A stretch of DNA of 42,106 bases, taken from contig NYZR01000013.1 in assembly GCA_002687255.1 (NCBI GenBank), forward strand, positions 1 to 42,106. Direction: 5' to 3'. Numbering within the stretch: position 1 is the stretch's first letter; each line of letters opens with the position of its first letter. Shown in pieces: positions 29,118 to 35,790 of this stretch. Both the position numbers and the translations under genes were made by a program. Source of the DNA: Candidatus Pacearchaeota archaeon (GTDB lineage: Archaea > Nanobdellota > Nanobdellia > Pacearchaeales > GW2011-AR1). Under the pieces are notes generated by a model. It saw only the letters and a list, made by a program, of their open reading frames with translations, was not told the DNA's origin and made no database searches.

Positions 29118-29294
29118 ATGGGAGTTGGAGAGAAGATCGGGAGTTTTTTTGTGCAGTGTCGGCGGGTGTGGCACGTCCTCCGAAAACCGACGGGTGAGGA
29201 GTTTGCGTCGATTGCGAAGGTGTCAGCGATTGGGATTGCTGGGATTGGGCTGATTGGGTTTATTATTTCTGACGTCATAAAATTTTTCACCTAG
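29118..29294 (+). CDS. secE: Protein translocase subunit SecE (Sec61 gamma)
   Basis: A 58-residue single-span subunit that clamps the SecY channel. The amphipathic helix SFFVQCRRVWHVLRKPTGEE is followed by the conserved FASIAKVSAIGIAGIGLIGF transmembrane helix ending in ISDVIKFF, the archaeal SecE layout. The TATA GTTTAAAAG (29089-29097) is ~26 bases upstream of ATG 29118. In many archaea secE precedes spt5; here it is alone, and spt5 is 13 kb away on the other strand. Confidence 0.88.
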   Translation: MGVGEKIGSFFVQCRRVWHVLRKPTGEEFASIAKVSAIGIAGIGLIGFIISDVIKFFT

Positions 29295-29423
29295 GTTCAA
29301 AATTTTAGAACCCCAAGGATTCACTCATGGCTTGAACATCCTTGGAGTTATTAAGTTCTTTACGTAGTTATGCATACAGAGACAAAGCACAAACCTATTA
29401 AATAATCCATGAGGTCTGTATAC

Positions 29424-30326
29424 ATGGCTAAGAATACATTGGATAAACAGGACTCTAAGAAGATCCCTGCTAATCTTGTTGGGATGAAGTTTGATCCATT
29501 AGCTTCAGTGGATAAGTCTGCTGTATTAAATTATTTCCCTGAAGAACAAGGTGTTTTGCTTGAGGTTGCTGAGAGATACGTTGAGAAAGCATTAACAGAA
29601 TCTACAGGCGACTGCTTTGTAGATCCTGGATGTGGGTCTGCCATACTTAGCCTTGCTGTAGCAAAAAAGTTTGAGAGAGATTTTAGGAAAAGCATACAGA
29701 AAGTTTATGCAATTGACATCAATAAGAAGGCAATTAAATATGCAAAAAGCAACGTTCTGAAGAACGGCTTCTCAGATATATACTCCTTCGCATGTGAGCC
29801 CTATGAAATTGAGAGTGTTCCAAAAAATTCTGCTATGCTTATCAGCCATAATGTTCCATACCATCCAACGCATCCGAAATATGAAGGAAGAGTTTTCACC
29901 TCTTGCGGAGGAGGTGAGGGCGGACAGAAGTTATTAAGAGAATTTCTAAGAGTCTCTAGTTTCCACCTTGCTCCAAGAGGAGTCTTGTATGGAATTGTTA
30001 ATTGTAGAGGTGGTGAGGATCCTGAATTTTTTGACTACATTAGAGATTTCTATCCCACCGATTCGATTTATTGGTATCCTATTCACGATCCATGTAGCAC
30101 ACGTGAATTTCTATCCCACATTACCAGAGGGCAAGAACCTGAATGGGTCGAGAAGATCGCAAAGGATTATCCTAAAAATCATGTCGGCATCTATGTTATT
30201 GTTAGAGATTGTGATGGTGGGAAAATTTCTGTCAAAAAGGAAAAATTAAAGTTAGCCACTGCCGGCTGGCAATGGAGGTTTAATGCTCACAGGATTATAC
30301 AAGACCAAGCCATACAGGCAACTTGA
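29424..30326 (+). CDS. SAM-dependent methyltransferase
   Basis: A 300-residue class I methyltransferase. Motif I is CFVDPGCGSAILSLAVA, followed by the acidic residue after strand 2 in KVYAIDINKKAIKYAKSN. The catalytic-position motif reads SHNVPYHP, between the NPPY of N-methyltransferases and the N(I/L)PY of KsgA-type enzymes, so the target is unclear. The start at 29424 follows from the TATA CTATTAAATA (29394-29403). Its codons are much more A-ended than its neighbours, which hints at recent transfer. A second, unrelated methyltransferase converges on it. Confidence 0.75.
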   Translation: MAKNTLDKQDSKKIPANLVGMKFDPLASVDKSAVLNYFPEEQGVLLEVAERYVEKALTESTGDCFVDPGCGSAILSLAVAKKFERDFRKSIQKVYAIDINKKAIKYAKSNVLKNGFSDIYSFACEPYEIESVPKNSAMLISHNVPYHPTHPKYEGRVFTSCGGGEGGQKLLREFLRVSSFHLAPRGVLYGIVNCRGGEDPEFFDYIRDFYPTDSIYWYPIHDPCSTREFLSHITRGQEPEWVEKIAKDYPKNHVGIYVIVRDCDGGKISVKKEKLKLATAGWQWRFNAHRIIQDQAIQAT

Positions 30327-30339
30327 CCCTATCTTTTTC

Positions 30340-31041
30340 TCATTTTTTCAATGTGTATATCACCCATATTGGAATCTTGGTCTCAGAATACCATTTGAAG
30401 GGTTCATTCCCCGTGGCTAAAGGTTTTCGAGTTTCAACTAGCCGCAACCTTGCCTTTTCGAAGGCCGCTTTGTAATCTTGGTCTGTCCAAATATGGCCGT
30501 AGAGGACAATGTCCGTTCCACGAACAACGGCCTTTCCTTTATCTCCACTTTTCAGATTTTTATTTTCGGGCCAGTCACAAATGAAAGATGCCCAATTATT
30601 CTTGTGAGCCTCTGGTGTCCCATCAACAATTATGATTGCGCCTCCTGGCCGCAACACCCTTTTCATTTCTTTCAAAACTTTTATCATCTCCTGTGATGTG
30701 GAGATCTCTAAGAACACTATGCTGGAGAAGATAAGATCAAAGCTGTTTTCTGGATATGGGAGGATGCCACTCTTGATCTGTTGGTAGGTGCCTTCTGGAT
30801 CTCTCTTTCTTGATTCCATAATCATGTCTTTGCTAATATCCACTCCAACCACATCCAGTCCCTGACTTTTTAGAAACCTCGTAGGTCTTCCCCCTCCACA
30901 ACCATAGTCAAGAGCCGTTTTCCCCCTAACATGTTGCCTAATAAGTTCAGGGATGTCACGGTAAGCCAGCCAGAATGAATCAACAATACCTAGGTCTGCA
31001 TAAGCTTTCCCAAACTTCTCATAATCATTATCCCTTGCCAT
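30340..31041 (-). CDS. SAM-dependent methyltransferase (Methyltransf_11 type)
   Basis: A 233-residue class I methyltransferase. Motif I is KTALDYGCGGGRPTRFLKSQ, motif II VVGVDISKDMIMESRKRD, motif III/IV FDLIFSSIVFLEI and KEMKRVLRPGGAIIIVDGTP, all in the usual order. The C-terminal part (KWYSETKIPIWVIYTL) is less conserved. A CTTAAATG TATA box (~31062-31069, minus) gives a leaderless start. Small-molecule or lipid quinone-type substrates are common in this group; the actual one cannot be read. Confidence 0.8.
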   Translation of the reverse strand: MARDNDYEKFGKAYADLGIVDSFWLAYRDIPELIRQHVRGKTALDYGCGGGRPTRFLKSQGLDVVGVDISKDMIMESRKRDPEGTYQQIKSGILPYPENSFDLIFSSIVFLEISTSQEMIKVLKEMKRVLRPGGAIIIVDGTPEAHKNNWASFICDWPENKNLKSGDKGKAVVRGTDIVLYGHIWTDQDYKAAFEKARLRLVETRKPLATGNEPFKWYSETKIPIWVIYTLKK

Positions 31042-31133
31042 GCTGGAGACAATCTTCCATCATTTAAGAATTTTTACAATGCATTCTCTGTTGATGTAGG
31101 AAGATTTATATAGCCATTTTGTCCGAGAAGAAG

Positions 31134-31198
31134 GTCTAACTACATCCTTGCTCGCTGGATTTCTTGGCGAGATGAGGCATGCTGTAGGGGATACGAAG
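31134..31198 (+). promoter_or_regulatory. uL1 operon leader with hairpin
   Basis: The TATA ATTTATATAG (31103-31112) predicts a start near 31134, leaving ~65 bases of leader, unusual in this window. It contains CTCGC (31151-31155) facing GCGAG (31167-31171), followed by AGATGAGG, and a good Shine-Dalgarno AGGGG (31186-31190). In archaea uL1 represses its own operon by binding a structured site near its start codon; this hairpin is a candidate, but I cannot confirm the motif. Confidence 0.45.
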
Positions 31199-31819
31199 AT
31201 GAAACTTGATGAAGCATTGAAGGAAATTCGGAAAGGGAAGGAACGTAAGTTCGATCAGTCGGTAGACTTGTTGATTAATCTTCGAGGGGTTGACCTGAAG
31301 AGGGATAATGTTAATGTGGTGGTTACTTTGCCGCATGCTCTCGGAAGTAAGAAAGTATGTGGGTTTTTGACGAAGAAAAGCGATCTTGTTACTTCTGTTC
31401 TTGAGCCTGATTTTCAGGGCTATGCAAAAGATCCGAAGAAGTTGAAGAAGTTGGCTGATGAGTATGACTTCTTTATTGCGGCTGCTCCGTTGATGCCGAA
31501 GGTTGCTACGACGTTTGGTAGAGTGCTGGGGCCTGCAGGGAAGATGCCTTCGCCGCAGTTGGGAATTTTGGCTCCGGAAAGTGATGAGTCGATTCAGAAA
31601 GTGTTGAAGGAGATTGGGAGTTCGGTGAAGTTGCGGGCGAAGGAAACGAGCTTGAAGTTGAGTATTGGGAAATTGAGTATGGAAGACGCTGCGATTTCTG
31701 AGAACCTGCGGGCGATTGTAAAGGGTGTGCTTGGTGTTCTTCCGAGCAATAGAGAGAGTGTGAAGAATGTTCTTGTCAAAACGACGATGGGGAAGCCTGT
31801 CGCCGTGGAGGGTTGGTAA
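31199..31819 (+). CDS. rpl1: Ribosomal protein uL1
   Basis: A 206-residue L1-stalk protein. Recognisable: KFDQSVDLLINLRGVDLKRD, VVTLPHALGSKKVCGF, PLMPKVATTFGRVLGPAGKM and the C-terminal NVLVKTTMGKPVAVEGW. The start MKLDEALKEI (31199) is preferred to the ATGs upstream because of its Shine-Dalgarno AGGGG and family alignment. It is first in the stalk operon uL1-uL10-orf-orf-L12; uL11, which usually precedes it, is at 14866. Confidence 0.95.
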   Translation: MKLDEALKEIRKGKERKFDQSVDLLINLRGVDLKRDNVNVVVTLPHALGSKKVCGFLTKKSDLVTSVLEPDFQGYAKDPKKLKKLADEYDFFIAAAPLMPKVATTFGRVLGPAGKMPSPQLGILAPESDESIQKVLKEIGSSVKLRAKETSLKLSIGKLSMEDAAISENLRAIVKGVLGVLPSNRESVKNVLVKTTMGKPVAVEGW

Positions 31820-31823
31820 TTAT

Positions 31824-31865
31824 GAAAATCAGAGATTTTCAAATGTTCGCAATAGGAGGTATTGC
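31824..31865 (+). promoter_or_regulatory. Structured uL1-uL10 spacer with Shine-Dalgarno in a hairpin loop
   Basis: Hairpin 1: GAAAATC-AGA-GATTTTC (31824-31840). Hairpin 2: GCAATA-GGAGG-TATTGC (31849-31865), whose loop is exactly the Shine-Dalgarno of uL10 (ATG 31874). Hairpin 1 shares ATC-AGA-GAT with the hairpin before ftsZ. A short ORF starts at ATG 31822 and overlaps the uL10 start. Confidence 0.6.
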
Positions 31866-31873
31866 TTCGCACT

Positions 31874-32866
31874 ATGGCTGCTGAAAAGAAGTTAGGGGCT
31901 GCGCAGGTTGCGGCGTGGAAGACTGAGTCGGTGAAGAAGTTGGCGGAGCAGATGAAAGGAGCGAAGACGGTGTTGTTGGCCTCGATTAAGGGGTTGCCGA
32001 GCGGACAGTTCCATGCGATTAAGAAGCAGTTGCGAGGGAAGGCTGAGATTGCTGTGGGGAAGAAGTCTATTGTGTTGAGGGCGTTGGAAGCTACGGAGAA
32101 GGGGGCGCTGCAGAATTTGAAGAAGGAGATTGGAGCGGACATTGCGTTGTTGTTTTCTGATATGGATGCGTTTGCTTTGTCTGGGCTGTTGACCGAGAGT
32201 CAGAGTAAGATGAAGGCTAAGGTTGGAGATATTGCTCCGGAAGATCTGGTTATTGAGCCGGGGCCAACTGACATGTTGCCGGGGCCGGCGATTTCTGAAT
32301 TGGGTGCGGTTGGACTGCAGGTTGCTGTGGAGGATGGGAAGATTGCGATTAAAGCTGCGCATACGGTTGTTAAGGAAGGGGAAGAGATTTCTGCTAATGT
32401 TGCTGATGTTCTTGGGAAGTTGAATATTGAGCCAATGAAAGTTGGGTTCGGCCCTTTGGCTGCTTATGATGCTGAGGCTGATAAGGTGTATGTGGGTATT
32501 CGGATTGATAAGGAAGGTGCTTTGGAAGCTTTGCGAGAGGCTCTTGGGAAGGCTTTAGGGTTTGCTGTTTCTAAGAGGGTTATTAATTCTGGGACTGTGG
32601 GTTACTTTTTGGCGAAGGCGGAGGCTGGGGCTAAGGCGGTTGAGGGGAAGGTGCAGGAAGAGGGTTCTGAGTCTGAGGGGAAGGAAGATAGCTCTAGTGA
32701 ATCTTCTTCGGAAGGGAATAATGATAAGGAAGAACAACCGGGTAGTGAGGAAGGTGCTGGCGGGGATGATGGTGAGAATGGTGGGGATGCTGGTGCTGCT
32801 GAGGCTGATAAGGCTGAGGAGAAGAAGGAAGAATCAGATGAGGGGGGAAAGAAAGATGGCGATTAG
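31874..32866 (+). CDS. rpl10: Ribosomal protein uL10 (P0)
   Basis: A 330-residue stalk base protein that anchors the L12 dimers. The N-terminal rRNA-binding domain includes AWKTESVKKLAEQMKGAKTV and FHAIKKQLRGKAEIAVGKKS; the archaeal insertion domain follows (VEPGPTDMLPGPAISELGAV type, PEDLVIEPGPTDMLPGPAIS). The C-terminus is a long acidic Ser/Glu/Gly-rich tail. It lacks the usual final GLxxLFG that binds elongation factors, which L12 still has. A 48-bp block in the tail is nearly identical to one in the L12 gene. Confidence 0.94.
   Translation: MAAEKKLGAAQVAAWKTESVKKLAEQMKGAKTVLLASIKGLPSGQFHAIKKQLRGKAEIAVGKKSIVLRALEATEKGALQNLKKEIGADIALLFSDMDAFALSGLLTESQSKMKAKVGDIAPEDLVIEPGPTDMLPGPAISELGAVGLQVAVEDGKIAIKAAHTVVKEGEEISANVADVLGKLNIEPMKVGFGPLAAYDAEADKVYVGIRIDKEGALEALREALGKALGFAVSKRVINSGTVGYFLAKAEAGAKAVEGKVQEEGSESEGKEDSSSESSSEGNNDKEEQPGSEEGAGGDDGENGGDAGAAEADKAEEKKEESDEGGKKDGD
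32786..32833 (+). repeat. 48-bp direct repeat in uL10 tail
   Basis: Identical in 47 of 48 positions to 33750-33797 in the L12 gene, encoding DAGAAEADKAEEKKEE in both. The identity at silent positions points to recent duplication or gene conversion. Confidence 0.85.
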
Positions 32867-33110
32867 TTTTCCTGGGACTAACTATGGACGTTCTGGAAGA
32901 GTTCACCCAGATAGTATTGCTTCAGTTTCTTACCTCACCCTTATGGGGCTACAAGAGAGAGGCAAACTTAGAGAAGGCGTGATGAGGGCAGATGTTGATG
33001 GTTTCGTTGTTGGAGTGACCTATGATGGGAGAATCATTTTTGCTCCTGACGAATTTGAGTATGAATGTGATGGATTTGATGATACAACTACACAAGGGGG
33101 CTCTAGATAA
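32856..33110 (+). CDS. Small hypothetical protein inserted in stalk operon
   Basis: An 84-residue protein (MAISFPGTNYGRSGRVHPDS; VMRADVDGFVVGVTYDGRII). It overlaps the end of uL10 by 11 bases and uses a Shine-Dalgarno, GAGGGGGG, inside the uL10 tail. In known archaeal genomes L12 follows L10 directly, so this gene and the next are unusual here. The frame is well placed and translationally coupled. No family recognised. Confidence 0.55.
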   Translation: MAISFPGTNYGRSGRVHPDSIASVSYLTLMGLQERGKLREGVMRADVDGFVVGVTYDGRIIFAPDEFEYECDGFDDTTTQGGSR

Positions 33111-33111
33111 A

Positions 33112-33537
33112 ATGAATGTGTTGGGCGGCTTGGTTGCTGCGGAGAGAATGTTGAGAAGGATTAAGGAAGGAGAAAGGAGGCGGGAGGGCAAGATTGTGGA
33201 ACTGGGTGATGGCTTCGACTTAAGCAGTCTTGAACAGGAGGATGTTGTGAGGTTTGGATACGAGGGTTGTGGGGGATTTAAGGTTGTAGAAAGTGCTGAT
33301 GAGAGTATGATTTCTATTTACGGCCCCCTGATCAATAGGCTCAATAGAGCCATAGAGATTAGATCCTGTGCGACCATTGAATCGAGAATCGATAAAACGT
33401 GCCTTATCATGCCTAGAGAGAACCATGAGATACTTAGGAGAGGGGATGAAGGATATGATGAAAAGGCACGAACCCTTGCAGGATTAGGTTTTAGGGAATT
33501 TTCAGATTACATCATTGAAAAGGAGGACGCTAAATAA
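33112..33537 (+). CDS. Hypothetical protein inserted in stalk operon
   Basis: A 141-residue basic protein (MNVLGGLVAAERMLRRIKEG; GEGRRREGK-type charged region; SCATIESRIDKTCLIMPREN; TLAGLGFREFSDYIIEKEDA). It starts one base after the preceding stop with Shine-Dalgarno AAGGGGG and overlaps the L12 start by one base (TAATG). Together with the previous gene it separates uL10 from L12. Function unknown. Confidence 0.55.
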   Translation: MNVLGGLVAAERMLRRIKEGERRREGKIVELGDGFDLSSLEQEDVVRFGYEGCGGFKVVESADESMISIYGPLINRLNRAIEIRSCATIESRIDKTCLIMPRENHEILRRGDEGYDEKARTLAGLGFREFSDYIIEKEDAK

Positions 33538-33842
33538 TGGAATATGTTTATGGTGCTTTGCTCTTGCATAAGCTTGGTCAGCCGGTCACTGCGGAGAGTT
33601 TGACGAAAGTCATTTCTGCTGCTGGTGCTGAAGTTGACGAGGCTAAAGTGAAGACACTGATTGCTAGCCTTGAAGGTGTGGACATCGGTGCTGAGCTTGA
33701 GAACGCAAGTGCGGTAGCCGCTGCTCCTGCAGCTGGCGGTGCTGGCGGAGATGCTGGTGCTGCTGAGGCCGATAAGGCTGAGGAGAAGAAGGAAGAAAAG
33801 GCTGAAGAAAGTGCTGCTGGATTAGGCGCCCTCTTCGGTTAA
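33537..33842 (+). CDS. rpl12: Ribosomal protein P1 (L12)
   Basis: A 101-residue acidic stalk protein, present in several copies per ribosome and recruiting translation GTPases. The helical dimerisation domain is MEYVYGALLLHKLGQPVTAE ... TKVISAAGAEVDEAKVKTLI; then an Ala/Gly hinge, a charged tail and the canonical end GLGALFG. Its Shine-Dalgarno AGGAGG lies in the preceding gene. Last gene of the operon. Confidence 0.96.
   Translation: MEYVYGALLLHKLGQPVTAESLTKVISAAGAEVDEAKVKTLIASLEGVDIGAELENASAVAAAPAAGGAGGDAGAAEADKAEEKKEEKAEESAAGLGALFG
33750..33797 (+). repeat. 48-bp direct repeat in L12 tail
   Basis: Partner of 32786-32833 (47/48 identical). The two copies are 964 bases apart and bracket the uL10 end, both inserted genes and the L12 N-terminal domain. 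Confidence 0.85.
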
Positions 33843-33901
33843 CCTTTCTTGATTGGTTACTGAAGGGGCTCTTGTAGCTTCGGTGCTGGTGTAGTTCTAG
33901 G

Positions 33902-33936
33902 AAGGCTTAAAGATTCTTTCAGAATCTTGAGGCCTT
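33902..33936 (+). terminator. Hairpin after the stalk operon
   Basis: AAGGC..AAGATTCT-TTC-AGAATCTT..GCCTT, a stem of about 13 base pairs with small internal mismatches, 60 bases after the L12 stop. No T-run follows, so it is a likely transcript-end or processing structure rather than a proven terminator. The tRNA-Ser promoter (TTTATAAG) follows at ~33958. Confidence 0.45.
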
Positions 33937-33990
33937 CAAGTTCGATAGAACGTGAAGGTTTATAAGTCTTTGACGAGAGTTCTGTATATC

Positions 33991-34064
33991 GCAATGATGA
34001 ACATTGCGGCACCGAGGAGGCGAGCTCCTCGGACGCACAACATCTCGAACGCATGAACGATGTT
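33991..34064 (+). repeat. Palindromic element copy E in the tRNA-Ser leader
   Basis: Three hairpins in the leader of tRNA-Ser: GCAATG-ATGAA-CATTGC (33991-34007); CCGAGGAG-GCGAG-CTCCTCGG (34012-34032), matching hairpin 1 of the family; and AACATC (34039-34044) with GATGTT (34059-34064) around TCGAACGCATGAAC, matching hairpin 2. GAGGCGAGCTCCTCGGAC corresponds to GAAGCTAGTTCCTCGGAC in the FKBP copy. Confidence 0.75.
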
Positions 34065-34069
34065 GATGT

Positions 34070-34152
34070 GCCGGCATTGGGCAGTGGCCGCCCGGCAGGC
34101 TTGAACCCTGCTTTCCATTACGGATATCTCGGTTCGATTCCGAGTGCCGGCG
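34070..34152 (+). tRNA. tRNA-Ser (UGA)
   Basis: An 83-base class II tRNA. The acceptor stem is GCCGGCA/TGCCGGC with discriminator G. The anticodon arm is GCAGG-CTTGAAC-CCTGC, anticodon TGA (serine). It has a long variable arm (TTTCCATTACGGATAT) and a T arm CTCGG-TTCGATT-CCGAG. No intron, no encoded CCA. The TATA GTTTATAAG (33957-33965) predicts a ~80-base leader holding three hairpins, so the 5' end must be processed. Confidence 0.93.
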
Positions 34153-34251
34153 TTCTATGGAAACCAAGGTTTCCCTTAGGAACCCTTCCTTTAAGAGACT
34201 AACAGTTTCCTTTGCTAACCTTCCTTTTAGTTAGTCCGCTACGCTTGGCGT

Positions 34252-34521
34252 TTAACTAAACAAACCCTTCCAGAATGATTCTTTCTTGTTGGTGACGGTG
34301 GTTGCTAGTTCTTCGGGTTCGACGATTTCATAAGTGATTCTTGGTTTGGTTTTTAGGACAGGGGCTTGGTCGGCGAGTTCTTCATCTACTCGTTTGAAGG
34401 CTCGCTCGATTTCTGTTCGGGAGTGACCTTGGTTGAGAAGGGCGACACGGAGAGAGTCTTTGGTGTAGCCTTTTTTGAGGTTCTTTTTTATGTAGACTGC
34501 TAGGTCGGTGAGATAGGTCAT
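34252..34521 (-). CDS. Conserved small DPANN protein
   Basis: An 89-residue protein (MTYLTDLAVYIKKNLKKGYT; KDSLRVALLNQGHSRTEIER; AFKRVDEELADQAP) with an N-terminal three-helix region resembling a UBA- or SHOCT-like module (a 'GYTKDSLRVALLNQGHSRTEIE' pattern split over two helices), then a flexible tail ending SFWKGLFS. I believe relatives are common in Woesearchaeota, without a known function. TATA at 34544-34552 (minus, CTTTATAAA) gives a leaderless start. Confidence 0.6.
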   Translation of the reverse strand: MTYLTDLAVYIKKNLKKGYTKDSLRVALLNQGHSRTEIERAFKRVDEELADQAPVLKTKPRITYEIVEPEELATTVTNKKESFWKGLFS

Positions 34522-34553
34522 ACTTTCTTTAGTGGTTGGCGTTTTATAAAGAT

Positions 34554-35774
34554 TTATTTGCTTTGCTGCTTTTTGTAGTAAGCCATGGCTGCTTTGAGTT
34601 TTTCTGGTTTGGTTGCGTAGAGTGTGAGGAGGGGGTCTCCTTTTTTGACTTTGCCTTGTGTGTGTTTGTAGAGATAGAGTCCTGCTGATTTTGTTTCGGG
34701 GCAGCCGAGAAGACGGGCGAGGTGGTTGATATCATGATTGTTGATGTGCTGTATTTTTCCTGAACGAGGAGCAGCGATGGTGTGTTGGTGTTTTGCCGGT
34801 TGCAACTTTGTATTCTTCCGGCCTTGTGTGTCAAGTATTTTGTTGAATGCTTGGAGGGCTTTCCCTGATCTGAGGAGAGATACTGCAAGGGTTTTTCCTT
34901 GGCCTTTTTTTGCTTTCTTTGTTAGTTCTAGTAGTTCAGCGGCAAGGAAAAGAGATTTCTTCTCGAGGTCTTTTGGTTGGTCTTTTTGTTGGAGCACGGC
35001 GAGGACATCTCTAGCCTCAAGGATCGGGCCGATGCCGTGACCAATCGGTTCAGATCCTGGGGTGAGGACAACGTGCATAGTGAGCTTGAATTGCTTTCCT
35101 AGGGCTAGAAATTTCTTTTTGAGACGGAGGGCTTTTTGTTTGGTGACTTTTGCTTCAGGGCCGAACGGTATGTCAACAAGCACGTGGGTGCTTCCCGCAG
35201 CGAGTTTTTTGCTGAGAATGGATGCAATGAGCTGTGCTTCCGGATCGAGATCTAGTATGCGCCCTACTCTGATGAGTTTGTCGTCTGCGGGAGCCATACC
35301 CAGGGCGCCGCCCCAGGCAAGACAGGCATTTGCTTTTTTGACTATGGTTTGGAGTGTTGTTGAGGGGAAATCCACTTTTGCTAAGACCTCCATGACGTCT
35401 GCGGTTCCCGCTGCGGAGGTGATCGCTCTTGAGGAAGTTTTTGGCAGGGTGAGTCCGGCTGCAGCGCAGATAGCTACGACGATTGGTGTGGTTCTGTTTC
35501 CGGCGACGCCGCCGATCGAATGTTTGTCTGCTATTACTTTTTGTGCCCATTTTAGCGTCACGCCGGAGCGCCACATGGCCTCGGTGAGGTAAGCAGTTTC
35601 TTGTAAAGACAGAGATTTTTCTTTGACTGCCATGATAAAGTAGGCTATCTCTGCTTCTGATAAAGAACCAGATACGATCTCGTTGATGATAGTTTCTATT
35701 TCTTTTTTTGAAAGAGATTGGTTATGGAGCTTCTTGCTGATGAGTGCTACGCTTTTTGGCTGGTGGTTGTTCAT
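34554..35774 (-). CDS. deoA: AMP phosphorylase (thymidine phosphorylase family), short form
   Basis: A 406-residue enzyme of the archaeal AMP phosphorylase group, which releases the base from NMPs as ribose-1,5-bisphosphate for the RuBisCO-based AMP pathway. Strong motifs: ADKHSIGGVAGNRTTPIVVA, LPKTSSRAITSAAGTADVME, KANACLAWGGALGMAPADDK and PGSEPIGHGIGPILEARDVL. Known archaeal AMP phosphorylases are ~500 residues with an ~85-residue N-terminal domain; this one starts directly at the helical domain. Start 35774 has a Shine-Dalgarno GAGGA and lies 16 bases after the transporter gene, suggesting an operon. No RuBisCO gene is in the window. Confidence 0.85.
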   Translation of the reverse strand: MNNHQPKSVALISKKLHNQSLSKKEIETIINEIVSGSLSEAEIAYFIMAVKEKSLSLQETAYLTEAMWRSGVTLKWAQKVIADKHSIGGVAGNRTTPIVVAICAAAGLTLPKTSSRAITSAAGTADVMEVLAKVDFPSTTLQTIVKKANACLAWGGALGMAPADDKLIRVGRILDLDPEAQLIASILSKKLAAGSTHVLVDIPFGPEAKVTKQKALRLKKKFLALGKQFKLTMHVVLTPGSEPIGHGIGPILEARDVLAVLQQKDQPKDLEKKSLFLAAELLELTKKAKKGQGKTLAVSLLRSGKALQAFNKILDTQGRKNTKLQPAKHQHTIAAPRSGKIQHINNHDINHLARLLGCPETKSAGLYLYKHTQGKVKKGDPLLTLYATKPEKLKAAMAYYKKQQSK

Positions 35775-35790
35775 AAATAATTCCTCTTTT

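Noticed and set aside
33994..34000. Box C of a C/D-box RNA in the tRNA-Ser leader (ATGATGA)
   Set aside because: No CTGA box D or D' follows at a proper distance, and the bases form part of the GCAATG/CATTGC hairpin.
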